In this document: positions 36,114 to 46,158 of the stretch, piece by piece | Layout: the number at the start of each line of letters is the position of its first letter | Position numbering within the stretch: position 1 is the first letter of the stretch | DNA from: Gemmatimonadota bacterium | GTDB taxonomy: Bacteria; JBHIER01; G020348925 | Assembly (NCBI GenBank): GCA_020348925.1 | Contig: CP070758.1 | Coordinates: forward strand, 402,497 to 466,496 | Length of the DNA stretch: 64,000 nucleotides | Direction: 5' to 3' | Notes under the pieces: generated by a model | The model's database searches: none | Seen by the model: the letters and a program-made list of their open reading frames with translations, nothing else | What the model was told of the DNA's origin: nothing | Program-made: the position numbers and the translations under genes

Positions 36114-36959
36114 CTATCTCTTCCCTACCAACCTCCGAATCGTCTTCATGTTACGTTCGTCGTCACCCTCCTCCTTTTTCGGTGTCTCCATGATTCCGGG
36201 AAGATGCTTCAGCTTGGGATGGTTGACGATACGCCGAAATCCCTCCAGGCCGATCTCGCCCTGACCGATGTGCCAGTGACGGTCCACACGGGAACCTAAA
36301 GGCGTCTTGGAATCGTTCAAGTGGAGAACGCGGAGGCGCTCCAGACCGATCCTCTCGTCAAACTCCTTCAGCATCTTACTCAAACCGACCTTAGTAGACA
36401 CATTGTAACCGGCCTCAAATCCATGGGACGTGTCAAAACAGACGCCCACTCGCTCCGGCTCATCGACATTACCAATGATCTCCTGAATGTGATGAAAAGT
36501 ATACCCGATCTCAGAACCCTGACCAGCCGTATTCTCCAGAAGAACAAGGACGCTGTTCCTCACCTTTTTGCAAGCCGTATTCAGAGCTTTCACGACACTT
36601 TGAACACCCTCCTCTTCTGTGGAGTCCATTCGTTTACCCACATGGGTTACTAAATATTGAGCTCCAAGTTCACGGCACCGTTTCAGATCATCGATGAGCG
36701 AATCGACAGATTTCTTGAAATGCTCCCCTTTCGAATGGGCCAGATTGGGCAGATACGGCATGTGCACAACTACGGGCCCGATCCCGGCAGCTTCGACATC
36801 CCTCCGAAACTGGGCGACATCATCCACGTCCAGAGGGCCGTACTTCCAGCCCCTCGGATTGCGGGAGAAAAGCTGAATCGATTCACAGCCAAGCGCAGTG
36901 GCTCGCTCCACGACCTTTGAAAAACCGCCGGCAATGGATATGTGAAAACCGAATCGCAT
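36114..36959 (-). CDS. nfo: Deoxyribonuclease IV (AP endonuclease)
   Basis: This 281-residue TIM-barrel enzyme cleaves 5' of abasic sites in base-excision repair, complementing MutY elsewhere in the window. Metal-binding signatures are GFHISIAGGF near the start, VVVHMPYLPNLA, LVTHVGKR, LLENTAGQGSEIG, GVCFDTSHGFEAGY and LHLNDSKTPLGSRVDRHWHIGQGEIG. ETPKK is at the end. The length is normal for Nfo. The following minus-strand gene is 48 nt upstream of its start. Confidence 0.97.
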   Translation of the reverse strand: MRFGFHISIAGGFSKVVERATALGCESIQLFSRNPRGWKYGPLDVDDVAQFRRDVEAAGIGPVVVHMPYLPNLAHSKGEHFKKSVDSLIDDLKRCRELGAQYLVTHVGKRMDSTEEEGVQSVVKALNTACKKVRNSVLVLLENTAGQGSEIGYTFHHIQEIIGNVDEPERVGVCFDTSHGFEAGYNVSTKVGLSKMLKEFDERIGLERLRVLHLNDSKTPLGSRVDRHWHIGQGEIGLEGFRRIVNHPKLKHLPGIMETPKKEEGDDERNMKTIRRLVGKR

Positions 36960-37006
36960 GGTTTATTTCGACCTTTAGTCGTCACCCGAAATGACAGACA
37001 ATAGTT

Positions 37007-37498
37007 TTAACGGTTCGCTTCCATTCTGGCCTTCACTATTTGGATAAATTGGGCCGGATCATCAGGAGAAATGACGAATGTTTTATCCGCCTCGATAACG
37101 ATGGCCTTGTCACGATCGGTGGCATATCTGATATGATGACCCAGATCATGGGTGTAAAACCGTCCGAAATACCCGAAGAGTCCGGAAACTCCGAAAGTCC
37201 TGACGCCCCATAAAGAACAGGCAGCCGGGTCATAGCGAAGGGACTCGATACGCTTTATTGGGATCTTAACGGAACCTATCTTGCGACGAATGAGTACCTC
37301 CGACTCATCTATGGCATAGCCATGGGGTGCGAAAAGATAGCTCGTCACCAAAACGAGAAGTCCTATCACTGTAGTTGCCCCGAGCCCTCTATTGTTTCCC
37401 GTCGATGCGAAGATCAGGATCAATACGACGAAAGTAATAATTATCAAAACTGTGACCGTTTGAACAAAACGATCTTGCGGTGCGTCAAATTCATCCAT
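37007..37498 (-). CDS. Membrane protein with bacterial PH-like domain
   Basis: This 163-residue protein has two N-terminal transmembrane helices (about 13-31 and 41-57). They are followed by a PH-like beta domain (about 60-160) of the bPH type: YAIDESEVLIRRKIGSVKIPIKRIESL, then FGVSGLFGYFGRF, then KTFVISPDDPAQFIQIV. Such proteins are of unknown function and may organise the membrane. It is downstream of the M1 peptidase/membrane-protein genes on the minus strand with a 31-nt gap. Confidence 0.82.
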   Translation of the reverse strand: MDEFDAPQDRFVQTVTVLIIITFVVLILIFASTGNNRGLGATTVIGLLVLVTSYLFAPHGYAIDESEVLIRRKIGSVKIPIKRIESLRYDPAACSLWGVRTFGVSGLFGYFGRFYTHDLGHHIRYATDRDKAIVIEADKTFVISPDDPAQFIQIVKARMEANR

Positions 37499-37529
37499 TC
37501 TCTGTTTACATCACTCTTTTTTTATATGA

Positions 37530-40472
37530 TTAAAAGCTCTCGGAGAAGGAGATGAGCCACCGTAATTCCAGTTCGCTGTCCTCACCATTCAAGGAGGGTT
37601 TATTGACATAGAGTGGAAAATCGGCCCTCAGGTTTATCTCCCCAAAAACAGTATCTCGTTTCAACCTCAAACCTATTCCAGCATCATAGAGAATGTCAGC
37701 ATCCAAAAGGGACGACATATCTTCATCGCCGATTTTTCCAAGGTCAAGAAACGCAATCGTGCGAAGTGAAATGCTGGTATATTGCTCTATATATTCCGTC
37801 CAACCTGGCAACGTGTACGGGGAGTGATATTCAAGATTCACAGCGAACAGTTTCCGCAGCCCGATGTTACCCTCAAGGTAACCCCTCAGGTTACCATCAC
37901 CGCCGAGATGGTAGTTCAGGTCGTCCGGCAAGGCATCTCTGCTTCGAAGATGGAACTCCCGAAAACGACGGATGGGACCTGCCCCTGCCAGGGAAAATCT
38001 TTCCTGCACAGGAACACCGGAAGAGGCGAATCCACCAAAAATTCTCAGCCTGAAATTATGACGGCGGAAACGGGTTTTCAGATTACAATCGCACCGGATC
38101 GTATTGAACTCGTGGTCGCTTCCCAGCATCTTCAGCGCCGTTGCGCCTTGAATCTTCAAATCGCTCCAAAAAATGTCGGCCCTGGGATTTGTTGATACTC
38201 CAATTGTGATTTTATCGACCCGCCCTTTCCCCCACTCCATTGGATCAACGTAGCGGTCGTCCCGCAGTTCCAGATGAGTAAAGGCCGTTCCGATAATGAT
38301 ATCAGGGGGATAGTAGCGGTAGCGCCGGACGTTCTTCTCGACATACGCTTCCACCTCCACCCTTCCCTCCATTTTATTGATCCTCAAGCCACCCATAGTA
38401 CGAGAACCAAGGCCCACAACAGGCGTGCTCCCCTCAAACCTGAAGTCGTTCCTGGCGCTCTTCGCGCCGTACCAGTAGCCGAGGGAGAATTTCGAGTAGT
38501 TCTCGGCATAACTGCCTTTGAGCAACCACCCCACTTTGACACCGTCAACGGTGTTGTACCACACCCACGGCCGGTATTTGAAGAGATAAGCGTCCTGGGG
38601 ATAGTAGGACATATTGGGCAGATCCGGTTGTATATGGGTTTTCCACGGTCTGTGGTTATTGATCATGTTGAGGTCCAGTATCTCATTGTCAGGATTTATG
38701 GAAGCTGATGTCGGCTGAACATCCGTCTGAAAACTCACTGTCTCCTCGATGTTTCTCCCTTCCAATCGCTTCACCCTCTCAGTTCCATCGGTCAACCGTA
38801 GGTAGACGTCGATGGGCATGACGATATCTCCCAGCCTGCGAGTGGTCACAGTCGTCCAGTAAATCTTCACGGCTCGCTCCCACGTCCAATAGGTCTCTAC
38901 CTCGGTGATAGCGTAATCGCAGGTTTTTGTGGTGTGAAGCCACTGGTCGAAGAACCACTCGAGATCCATGCCGCTGACCCGCTCGCAGACCGCCCTGAAC
39001 CGTTCCTCGGTCACATGCTTGAACTTCCAATCCTCCAGATACGTGCGCATAATCTTGTTGAAGACAGGCTCACCGACAATGTATCTCAGCATCTCCAGGA
39101 AGAAGGCCGCTTTGTCGTAGACCATCGACCAGCCCGAATGCTTGAATTCATAGGACGGCAGGACTACTGTTTCCCAGTATCCTTCCCTTGCCAGATTGAG
39201 GAGATGGCGCAAATTTTGTTCCCTCGCCGTCATTTTGGACAACAGGTTTTCGTACCAGTTGCGATCGGAGGTTTTGCCATACGACCCGTATTTCATCTCC
39301 ATATACCATCGTTCCTGAAAGACAGTGAATCCCTCATCCATCCAGGCCTCGTCCAGCTCATTGTTGGCCAAAATGCCGTAGAAATAGATGTGACCCATCT
39401 CATGGAGCACAAGGCCCTCATCCAAATAGCCATTCATGATCAGCATAGGGTACTCCATCCCCCAGCCGTAGGGCACATCAACGATGCTCACTTGGGGATA
39501 TGGGAAAGGTCCGAATTTCTCCGAGAGCCACTGAACGGCCGACAGTCCGTACGCAAGGTTGGTATCCTCCCAGGCCGTATTCCATCTTCGATAAAAGCTC
39601 CGAACGGAAATCCCATTCCATGTGGTGTCCTGGACCACAAAATCCGGATCGGCACACCAGGCGAAGTCATGGACATTCTCTGCGCGGAATGTAACAGTTT
39701 TATAGACTATTTCACCTTTTTCGTATTCTACGACACTGTCTGCGAGAGTATCCGTAGTCGCCTCAGCCTTTGCTAAATTCTTCTCCTGTCCCCAACCAGG
39801 ATCCCCACCCGTACACTCTCCGGTTGCAGCGATAACATATTTTTCAGGTATCGTGATGGAAACGTCGAAGGTCCCAAACTCACCGTAAAACTCCCCCATG
39901 GCGTGAAATTTTTCCGGATGCCAGCCCTCCTCATCGTACACGACCATTTTCGGATACCACTGGGCGAAATCGTAATGTTGACGTCTGTATCCGGCCCGTC
40001 CGAACTTTTCTCTCACCTTCTCCACAAACGAAAAGTGGATTGTCATGCTGCCATCGGGTGGTAACGATTGGGGTAGTTTGGCCAAAAGGACGGTCTCATC
40101 AACTGTGAACGGAACGGATCGATCGTCGATCCTGAAATCCGCGATGTCGATGTGCCCGCGATTTTCCTCGGGGAATTTACGTAAGTTGAAATTATTAAAC
40201 CTGCGGCGTTCCTCCATGAAGGTGGTCTTTTCGCTTCTGAATGCATTGGGGTAAAGGTGAAGGTATATGCTTTTCAGGGTGTCAGGTGAGTTGTTGCGGT
40301 ATATAATAGTTTCATCACCCGTGAGAATGTGGGTTTCTGGGATTAGGGTCACATCGATAGCATAATCGACGGACTGTTGCCAGTATGAATTTGGAGCGCC
40401 TGCATGGGTTATTAATGCAGAAGAAAAAAATATCAAAATGATGAGTGACCGTTTAACCATATGTTTTTTCAA
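37530..40472 (-). CDS. M1 metallopeptidase fused to a putative outer-membrane beta-barrel
   Basis: This is a 980-residue exported protein. The signal peptide spans about 1-24. The M1 (gluzincin) peptidase region covers about 30-600, with the substrate segment GWGMEYPML and the zinc site HEMGH (about 356-360). The distal Glu ligand lies in NELDEAWMDEG. The last ~330 residues change character to alternating amphipathic strands. They contain GNLRGY (like the Omp85 V/LRGY motif), AFLDLGKIGDED and DAGIGLRLKRD, and end in a C-terminal Phe (ISFSESF), as outer-membrane barrels do. An aminopeptidase tethered by its own barrel is an unusual layout. The TTG start overlaps the upstream stop (TTGA); an ATG 12 nt later is the alternative. 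Confidence 0.82.
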   Translation of the reverse strand: MKKHMVKRSLIILIFFSSALITHAGAPNSYWQQSVDYAIDVTLIPETHILTGDETIIYRNNSPDTLKSIYLHLYPNAFRSEKTTFMEERRRFNNFNLRKFPEENRGHIDIADFRIDDRSVPFTVDETVLLAKLPQSLPPDGSMTIHFSFVEKVREKFGRAGYRRQHYDFAQWYPKMVVYDEEGWHPEKFHAMGEFYGEFGTFDVSITIPEKYVIAATGECTGGDPGWGQEKNLAKAEATTDTLADSVVEYEKGEIVYKTVTFRAENVHDFAWCADPDFVVQDTTWNGISVRSFYRRWNTAWEDTNLAYGLSAVQWLSEKFGPFPYPQVSIVDVPYGWGMEYPMLIMNGYLDEGLVLHEMGHIYFYGILANNELDEAWMDEGFTVFQERWYMEMKYGSYGKTSDRNWYENLLSKMTAREQNLRHLLNLAREGYWETVVLPSYEFKHSGWSMVYDKAAFFLEMLRYIVGEPVFNKIMRTYLEDWKFKHVTEERFRAVCERVSGMDLEWFFDQWLHTTKTCDYAITEVETYWTWERAVKIYWTTVTTRRLGDIVMPIDVYLRLTDGTERVKRLEGRNIEETVSFQTDVQPTSASINPDNEILDLNMINNHRPWKTHIQPDLPNMSYYPQDAYLFKYRPWVWYNTVDGVKVGWLLKGSYAENYSKFSLGYWYGAKSARNDFRFEGSTPVVGLGSRTMGGLRINKMEGRVEVEAYVEKNVRRYRYYPPDIIIGTAFTHLELRDDRYVDPMEWGKGRVDKITIGVSTNPRADIFWSDLKIQGATALKMLGSDHEFNTIRCDCNLKTRFRRHNFRLRIFGGFASSGVPVQERFSLAGAGPIRRFREFHLRSRDALPDDLNYHLGGDGNLRGYLEGNIGLRKLFAVNLEYHSPYTLPGWTEYIEQYTSISLRTIAFLDLGKIGDEDMSSLLDADILYDAGIGLRLKRDTVFGEINLRADFPLYVNKPSLNGEDSELELRWLISFSESF

Positions 40473-41359
40473 CGAATTGCTCGATTATTGAAGTAGAGGC
40501 TGGTATGCGAAGCGTTTCCGACCAATCTGTACCAGGATCTGGTCAGGCTCAATGCTTGCTGAAGAATGAAAAGGGCTATTATTGTCATAGTGGTCGGCAA
40601 CAGACCACACCCCATTTGTAAAACCCAGAATATTCCCCAAAAGAAAAGTAAGCCGATGAGAAGCCCTCCGTAGAGGGCAAGCGCCTTTCCAAAGTTCTTG
40701 GAAAAAAATTCCACTGTTTCGCCCAACGTGTCGAGAACTTGACTTTCTTCATCTGACACGGTTGTTATCTTGACATACGTCATTATCATATTGATAAACA
40801 AGAGCAACAGAAGAAGCGTTATCAATTGGCCCAGCGCTACGAAAATCCTGACAGGCTCGGAGGTAAAATCACTCAGGATCAGTCGCATTCCCAAGGTTGA
40901 CAAGATAATAAACAGAAAAGTAATGACAACATAAAATATAGCTGAAATCAGGGCGATTTTCATAAATTTCCAGAAGTATCGACCGCACCATCCGAAAAAG
41001 CGTTCGGCAGAAAGTGTCTCATATTCACCATGCTGTGCGACTGCAAGGGCCCGAAAAAAGCCCCCGCTGAGAAAAGTGTGGAGTGTCAGAGCAAAAATAA
41101 CGCCGACAACAATGAAATAACCGTATTGTTTCAAGACATTAAGATTATTAAATATGAAATCGATCAGAGGCGTCAGGTTCCACTCTTTCAACAAGAGCTC
41201 GGCCGCCGGGCGGTAACCGAACGCTTCCGATGCGAGATTCTGCAACGGTATGACGAACAGAAAAGCCAATGCAAATTTAAACGCAAAGGTGACGACTATC
41301 AACGGCCAGCTCTTTTGGACTATTTTCACCCCTGTTAATATGTGTTTAAATGTCGACAT
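40469..41359 (-). CDS. Polytopic membrane protein
   Basis: The protein has 296 residues and about six hydrophobic segments (around 20-40, 78-100, 125-155, 170-195, 225-250 and 255-275). It has no recognisable catalytic motif, and I do not recognise the family. It sits between two M1 peptidase genes on the same strand: its last 4 bases overlap the start of the barrel-fused peptidase, and 133 nt separate it from the other. Coupling suggests a role in export, anchoring or regulation of that peptidase, which is inference. Confidence 0.75.
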   Translation of the reverse strand: MSTFKHILTGVKIVQKSWPLIVVTFAFKFALAFLFVIPLQNLASEAFGYRPAAELLLKEWNLTPLIDFIFNNLNVLKQYGYFIVVGVIFALTLHTFLSGGFFRALAVAQHGEYETLSAERFFGWCGRYFWKFMKIALISAIFYVVITFLFIILSTLGMRLILSDFTSEPVRIFVALGQLITLLLLLLFINMIMTYVKITTVSDEESQVLDTLGETVEFFSKNFGKALALYGGLLIGLLFFWGIFWVLQMGCGLLPTTMTIIALFILQQALSLTRSWYRLVGNASHTSLYFNNRAIR

Positions 41360-41492
41360 TGATCCTCACGTTACGTCGGTCGGTTATGGTGACGAAACAC
41401 GCTTCGTTTAGATGTTAGGGTTACGTCTCTTCCCTGATCTCCCGGTATGTGTGTTTTTGATTTTACAATTTGCATTTTTCAATTCAAATTCA

Positions 41493-43370
41493 TTAAAGTC
41501 CTGTCAGGCACTGAATCGCTGTTTCCCAGAGAAAAAGGAGCCTCGAGCCGATTTTGAAAAGAGCCAAATCCTGTGACGCCACCGTCATTCCATTATTATT
41601 CATGTCTACATCGAGCACTATTTTGCTTTCAGGATCAACAACAGCTGATTTGATCTTAGAGCCCGTTTCCATCTCAAACTCGACCCACCGGTCCATCCCA
41701 TCCCAATTCTTATTAATTGACTCGCCGTCTTCCAGCTCGATGAGGACGCCCACCGGCATGACGACTGCACCTAATCGCTCAACTTTCACTTTTGTCCGGT
41801 ATCTTTCTGGCGTTGAGCCCTTGTCAACTCCGTAAGTTTCTCTACTCTCTATCCACGTCACGGCGTAGTCGCAGACACCCGTCCCATAGAGCAACGGCTC
41901 GAAGAACCAATCCAGACCCTGAGCGCTCACCTCCTCAGCGATTGCGATGAAATCATCCGTCGTGGGATGGCGAAATGAAAACCGCTGGTAGTAAGTCCTC
42001 AAAATTTCCCTCATCACATCCTCGCCCACGTATCGCTCCAGCGTCTCCAGCATGAAGGAGGCTTTGCTGTAGACCGTTGCCGTGTAACTGAGGAAGTTCT
42101 CGAACTCCCAGGAGTCTTTTACAATGGGATCTGATTTCGGTTTCATGAGATACGTACCTCTTTCGTACTGAGGCTCTCTCAAGGTCAGGCCGAAGAGCTT
42201 GATAAAATTGTCCCTTTCACCATAAAGGGTCTCGAGCACCTTGCGGGTGGAATAGGTATTAATGCCTTCATCCAGCCAGGCTTCTTCAAATTCATTGCTC
42301 GCCACCACACCGTACCACCACTGGTGGCCGATCTCATGGATAAGGACAGCCTCCTCGAACCGGATTGATTTCGGCAGGAGCCAGGAGAATTCCACTGCGA
42401 CAATCATCGGATACTCCATGCCACCGCCTCCCGGCCCGGTTTCGGCGTCGGTGATGACGAGCTTCTTATACGGATAGGAGCCGTACCACTCGCCGAGATA
42501 ATTCAGTGCCATGCGAGCTGTTTCCATCACTCTCGGAATCTTTCTCTTGTGAGCGGGACGGCAGAGGAAGGAGACCTCCACACCGTCGAAAACCTCTCTG
42601 GTGACAGTAAAGTCCGGATCTGCCTCCCAGTAGAAATCATGAACGGTTTCGGCGTTATACCGAACGGTCTTCATCCCTTCATCATCGACCGTTTCATCCT
42701 GAAGGTAGCCAGTCGCTCCCACAACATACTCTTCCGGGACAGCAAAGGAAACATCATATGTCCCGAAATTGGCGAAGAACTCGGAGCTGCAGTGATACTG
42801 ATGGTTAACCCAGGAGCCGTCCGGTCGAATGGCGCACATCTTCGGGAACCACTGACCTATAGAATAGTGATCGCCTTTGTAGCCCATCCGGGCGATGACT
42901 TCTGGCAGTTGCACGGTAAATTCCACACAGAGCTCGACCTCCTCTCCGGGTGGTACTAACTGCGGCAGAACCACTTTCATGACCGTCTCATTAATAATAA
43001 TGCTGTCATTCAGTCCCACCCCGCCAGCGATCTCCACATTGCCGATGTCCATGTAGCCCCACTTCCTCCTTCTCGCCACCCTTCGCCGAAACCACTTCGG
43101 ACACTCCCTCATAAACGTCGTCTTCTCATCTCGAAAGGCGTTGGGGTAGAGGTGCAGGTATAGTGTGTCGAGTGATGTTTCGGAGATATTAGTAAAAGTT
43201 ATTAGTTCATCGCCGTAAAGTTTTTTCTTTTCATTATCAAGGGTTACGTCGATCTGGTAGGAAGCCACAACGGAGCTGCTTGATCCATCTTGTCCTAAAG
43301 AAGATAGAGGTGAGAATAGAAATAAAACTAAGAAAGTGACAGATATTTTAATAGGAAACCAATATGCCAT
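41493..43370 (-). CDS. Exported M1-family metallopeptidase
   Basis: This 625-residue exported peptidase is paralogous to the neighbour at 37530-40472 but lacks the barrel. A signal peptide (about 1-26) is followed by the N-terminal saddle domain with YLHLYPNAFRDEKTTF, which the neighbour also has. GGGMEYPMIVA and the zinc site HEIGHQWWYG come next, with the distal Glu in EEAWLDEG. A C-terminal GTGVCDYAV segment corresponds to TKTCDYAITEV in the neighbour. It releases N-terminal residues from peptides outside the cytoplasm. The two genes look like a duplication. Confidence 0.9.
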   Translation of the reverse strand: MAYWFPIKISVTFLVLFLFSPLSSLGQDGSSSSVVASYQIDVTLDNEKKKLYGDELITFTNISETSLDTLYLHLYPNAFRDEKTTFMRECPKWFRRRVARRRKWGYMDIGNVEIAGGVGLNDSIIINETVMKVVLPQLVPPGEEVELCVEFTVQLPEVIARMGYKGDHYSIGQWFPKMCAIRPDGSWVNHQYHCSSEFFANFGTYDVSFAVPEEYVVGATGYLQDETVDDEGMKTVRYNAETVHDFYWEADPDFTVTREVFDGVEVSFLCRPAHKRKIPRVMETARMALNYLGEWYGSYPYKKLVITDAETGPGGGGMEYPMIVAVEFSWLLPKSIRFEEAVLIHEIGHQWWYGVVASNEFEEAWLDEGINTYSTRKVLETLYGERDNFIKLFGLTLREPQYERGTYLMKPKSDPIVKDSWEFENFLSYTATVYSKASFMLETLERYVGEDVMREILRTYYQRFSFRHPTTDDFIAIAEEVSAQGLDWFFEPLLYGTGVCDYAVTWIESRETYGVDKGSTPERYRTKVKVERLGAVVMPVGVLIELEDGESINKNWDGMDRWVEFEMETGSKIKSAVVDPESKIVLDVDMNNNGMTVASQDLALFKIGSRLLFLWETAIQCLTGL

Positions 43371-43620
43371 CCAAGACCCCCCTCAAAAATTCAATCAATG
43401 CACTGAATAGAATTAAAATAGCTTCTTCTTTCACTTACAGCAATCAATTTCTCAATCCAAATGCACTAAAATGTACGGGAGGCTATATCCGTATCAGATT
43501 ACCCTTGACAAAGAACAAAAGTTATGATAGCTTGCTCTTTGTACTTTTTTGTTATTAAATTACTCTCATCTGGATGTTTACAGGGAGGATGAAATTTCCC
43601 ATAATGAAAGAGGATGATTC

Positions 43621-44955
43621 ATGAATTTCACACGAAAAAAATATCTTGTTAGGGTTTTGAAACTGGTTTTGGTGATTATTCTGACTTTAGGTTTCTCCCA
43701 GTGCGCCAAGTCGCCGACGGAATCGGAATCGCTTCAGAAAAGATCGGCCCTCGTTGAAGTTGAAGAAAGCAATTTTGTTCCAACGGAGATTACGACGAAC
43801 GATTGCGACGACGGGGTCCAGCCCAGCGGGGCGCTGTACCGCATCTGCATGCCAAATCTGTGGAACAACGACCTTGTGGTGTGGGCCCACGGCTATACCG
43901 ATCCCCAGGAGCCGTTGTCAATACCTGACGAAGAGATCGGTGGCTTCACCCTCTCGGAGATTGTAAACCTCTTGGGGTACGCCTTCGCCACGACAAGCTA
44001 TCGGGCCAACGGCCTGGTCGTGCCCGATGCGGTCGAAGACCTGGCAGAACTGGTGGATATTTTCATCGGTGACTATACCGCCCCTGAACACGTCTACCTC
44101 GTCGGGGCATCGGAGGGCGGCCTCATTACGGCCCTGTCAATCGAGCAGTATCCGGAAAAGTTCAGCGGCGGGCTGGCTACCTGCGGGCCGGTGGGTGACT
44201 TCCCCACGCAACTCAACTACTTTGGCGATTTCCGGACACTCTTCAACTACTTTTTCCCAGACGTTTTACCGGGCAGCCCTGTTGATATCCCCAAAGAAAT
44301 CATGGATTACTGGGACAGCGTATATGAACAAAAGGTTAAAGATGCCATCCACAGAAATCAGAATGCGACAGAACAGCTTTTTCGAGTGACCGGTGCACCT
44401 TTCGATCCATGGGATCTCACAACCATCGAACAGACCGTACTGGGAGCCCTGCGGTACAATGTCTTTGCCACCAACAACGCGGTTGAAAAGTTGGGGGGCC
44501 AACCCTTCGATAACTCCAATCGAATCTACAAAGGATCAGAGGATGATTTCCAACTGAATCGAAAAGTTCAACGGTTTCGCCCAGACCAGACGGCCCTGGA
44601 CGAGATTGAAGCCAGATACCAAACATCAGGATTCCTCGACATCCCGCTGGTCACTCTGCACACCACGAAGGACGAGATCGTGCCCTACTGGCACGAGCCC
44701 CGTTACAGCTGGAAAGTGTTCGGAAGCGGCTCGAGCTCACTGCATACGAACATGTCAGTCTATCGTTACGGTCACTGCAATTTCGAAGTTGAAGAGGTTC
44801 TTGCTGCTTTCGCCGTTCTGGTACTCTATGTTACAACGCAGGAGTTGGTTGTGCCGGAAAAGATCTTGGCCGATGCCGACTCGCGGTCTCAGTTTTTGGA
44901 ACTTGCGCGGGAATATGGGGCCCAGCCGAAGATAGTTGTTAGATCTGCAATGTAA
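43621..44955 (+). CDS. Alpha/beta-hydrolase lipoprotein
   Basis: This 444-residue protein has a lipoprotein signal ending LGFSQC (Cys about 28). The hydrolase core shows VVWAHGYTDPQEP (oxyanion HG), VGASEGGLITALSIEQYP (nucleophile Ser in G-x-S-x-G), LHTTKDEIVPYW (acid) and RYGHCNFE (His). Such secreted hydrolases include esterases and peptidases; the substrate is unknown. It is transcribed divergently from the M1 peptidase cluster across a 250-bp region and fits the local theme of exported hydrolases. Confidence 0.85.
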   Translation: MNFTRKKYLVRVLKLVLVIILTLGFSQCAKSPTESESLQKRSALVEVEESNFVPTEITTNDCDDGVQPSGALYRICMPNLWNNDLVVWAHGYTDPQEPLSIPDEEIGGFTLSEIVNLLGYAFATTSYRANGLVVPDAVEDLAELVDIFIGDYTAPEHVYLVGASEGGLITALSIEQYPEKFSGGLATCGPVGDFPTQLNYFGDFRTLFNYFFPDVLPGSPVDIPKEIMDYWDSVYEQKVKDAIHRNQNATEQLFRVTGAPFDPWDLTTIEQTVLGALRYNVFATNNAVEKLGGQPFDNSNRIYKGSEDDFQLNRKVQRFRPDQTALDEIEARYQTSGFLDIPLVTLHTTKDEIVPYWHEPRYSWKVFGSGSSSLHTNMSVYRYGHCNFEVEEVLAAFAVLVLYVTTQELVVPEKILADADSRSQFLELAREYGAQPKIVVRSAM

Positions 44956-45095
44956 CCAAAGAGAGGGGGTGCGTTTCAGTATATCCGCACAGTTCTATTT
45001 CGACAATGATACAATCGAGAACATTTAATCATACTCTTCCTTCTTTCTCAAAGGAAGCAAGAGTGATTCTCTTCTACAGAAAAACGAATATTAAA

Positions 45096-45129
45096 TCCCC
45101 CTAAGTCCCCCTTTACGAAAGGGGGACTT
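45096..45129. repeat. CCCCCTAAGTCCCCCTTT interspersed hairpin repeat
   Basis: AAGTCCCCCTTT (45102-45113) pairs with AAAGGGGGGACTT (45117-45129, one bulged G), preceded by AATCCCCCT. It ends 10 nt before the matrixin start, so it may shape that leader. It is related in sequence to the hairpin at 35212-35232. Confidence 0.6.
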
Positions 45130-45138
45130 CTATGCTGG

Positions 45139-46038
45139 ATGTTTGGTTCACATATGGAGACAGAAAAGTTCAAACTTAAAGCATACTTAAAAAGATTTTT
45201 GTCTTTAGTGGGGATGATGTCTCTCAGTACCGCTCCTATCCAGACCTCCTGGGCTGAAACAAAGACCGAATCCAAAACCTTTACCCTCCATGGTACATTG
45301 AGCGATGTTCAGACTGGTGGTGGGATTGCAGGTTGCTTCGTTGTGGTGGGAGAGGATTCCGTCAGAACAGACAGTTTAGGACATTATGAAATACAACTAC
45401 CATCACATGCCTATGAATTTTCTGTGAGATCATGGGGAAAAGATCATTATGAATATTCAACTCTCGTATACCTTGGTGAGGATACAGAACTAGATGTTCC
45501 TATGATCCCGAAGAGTACTGATTTGAAATTCCTGAAATCATTCTTCCCCAATGACCGCATTATACGATGGGAAGAATTGCCCGTCAAAGTCTTTTATAAT
45601 CGATTAAAGGCACCAGGAGGATACATTCACATGCTCGAAAGAGCAATTATGGACTGGGAATTTGTGAGCAACATGGACCTTTTTGAGGAAGTTGAAACTC
45701 AAGAGGAAGCAGGTCTCAATATTCGATATGTGCCTTACGTAAAAGATGCCGAGTCCACGATCGATCTGCATATCGATTCAAATCGCTTCCTAAACATGAC
45801 CATCTCCATAAAAACGTATTATTCCTGGTACATTTTCGGTGCAAGAACCTATGCCTACAAGGTGTTCGCCCATGAATTGGGTCATGCACTGGGATTGTCA
45901 CATTCCAATTACGCTTTCCAGATCATGGCCTCTCCCCCTGAAGGTATATGGGAAATAACCGCTCCACTCGGAGAGATCATCCAAACAGTATACAAATTGC
46001 CTGTTGGTATGAATCTGTCCTCATACCATCTTAAATGA
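45139..46038 (+). CDS. Exported matrixin-like zinc metalloprotease
   Basis: This is a 299-residue protein. The start is uncertain between ATG 45139 and ATG 45154, because a repeat hairpin sits just upstream and no clear ribosome site is seen. A signal-like hydrophobic segment (about 20-40) precedes a carboxypeptidase-regulatory-like beta domain (about 47-130, HGTLSDVQTGGGIAG). A metalloprotease domain follows, with HELGHALGLSH (HExxHxxGxxH, metzincin zinc site) and a nearby Met (FQIMASP). It is another secreted protease in the hydrolase cluster. The substrate is unknown. Confidence 0.82.
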   Translation: MFGSHMETEKFKLKAYLKRFLSLVGMMSLSTAPIQTSWAETKTESKTFTLHGTLSDVQTGGGIAGCFVVVGEDSVRTDSLGHYEIQLPSHAYEFSVRSWGKDHYEYSTLVYLGEDTELDVPMIPKSTDLKFLKSFFPNDRIIRWEELPVKVFYNRLKAPGGYIHMLERAIMDWEFVSNMDLFEEVETQEEAGLNIRYVPYVKDAESTIDLHIDSNRFLNMTISIKTYYSWYIFGARTYAYKVFAHELGHALGLSHSNYAFQIMASPPEGIWEITAPLGEIIQTVYKLPVGMNLSSYHLK

Positions 46039-46158
46039 AGATTGAATCATGCTGTATCTCCTCATAACTTTGTATTGGGCTCGCCGAGTCAAGTCCACCC
46101 TGAAGCTTTTGATTAAACAGCTAAAAAATTCACTGTTTCTCAACACATCTTTGTTAAA

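Noticed and set aside
46078..46096. tRNA T-arm-like GGCTCGCC...AGTCC
   Set aside because: No cloverleaf can be formed around it; the similar copy at 47631 shows it is a repeat.
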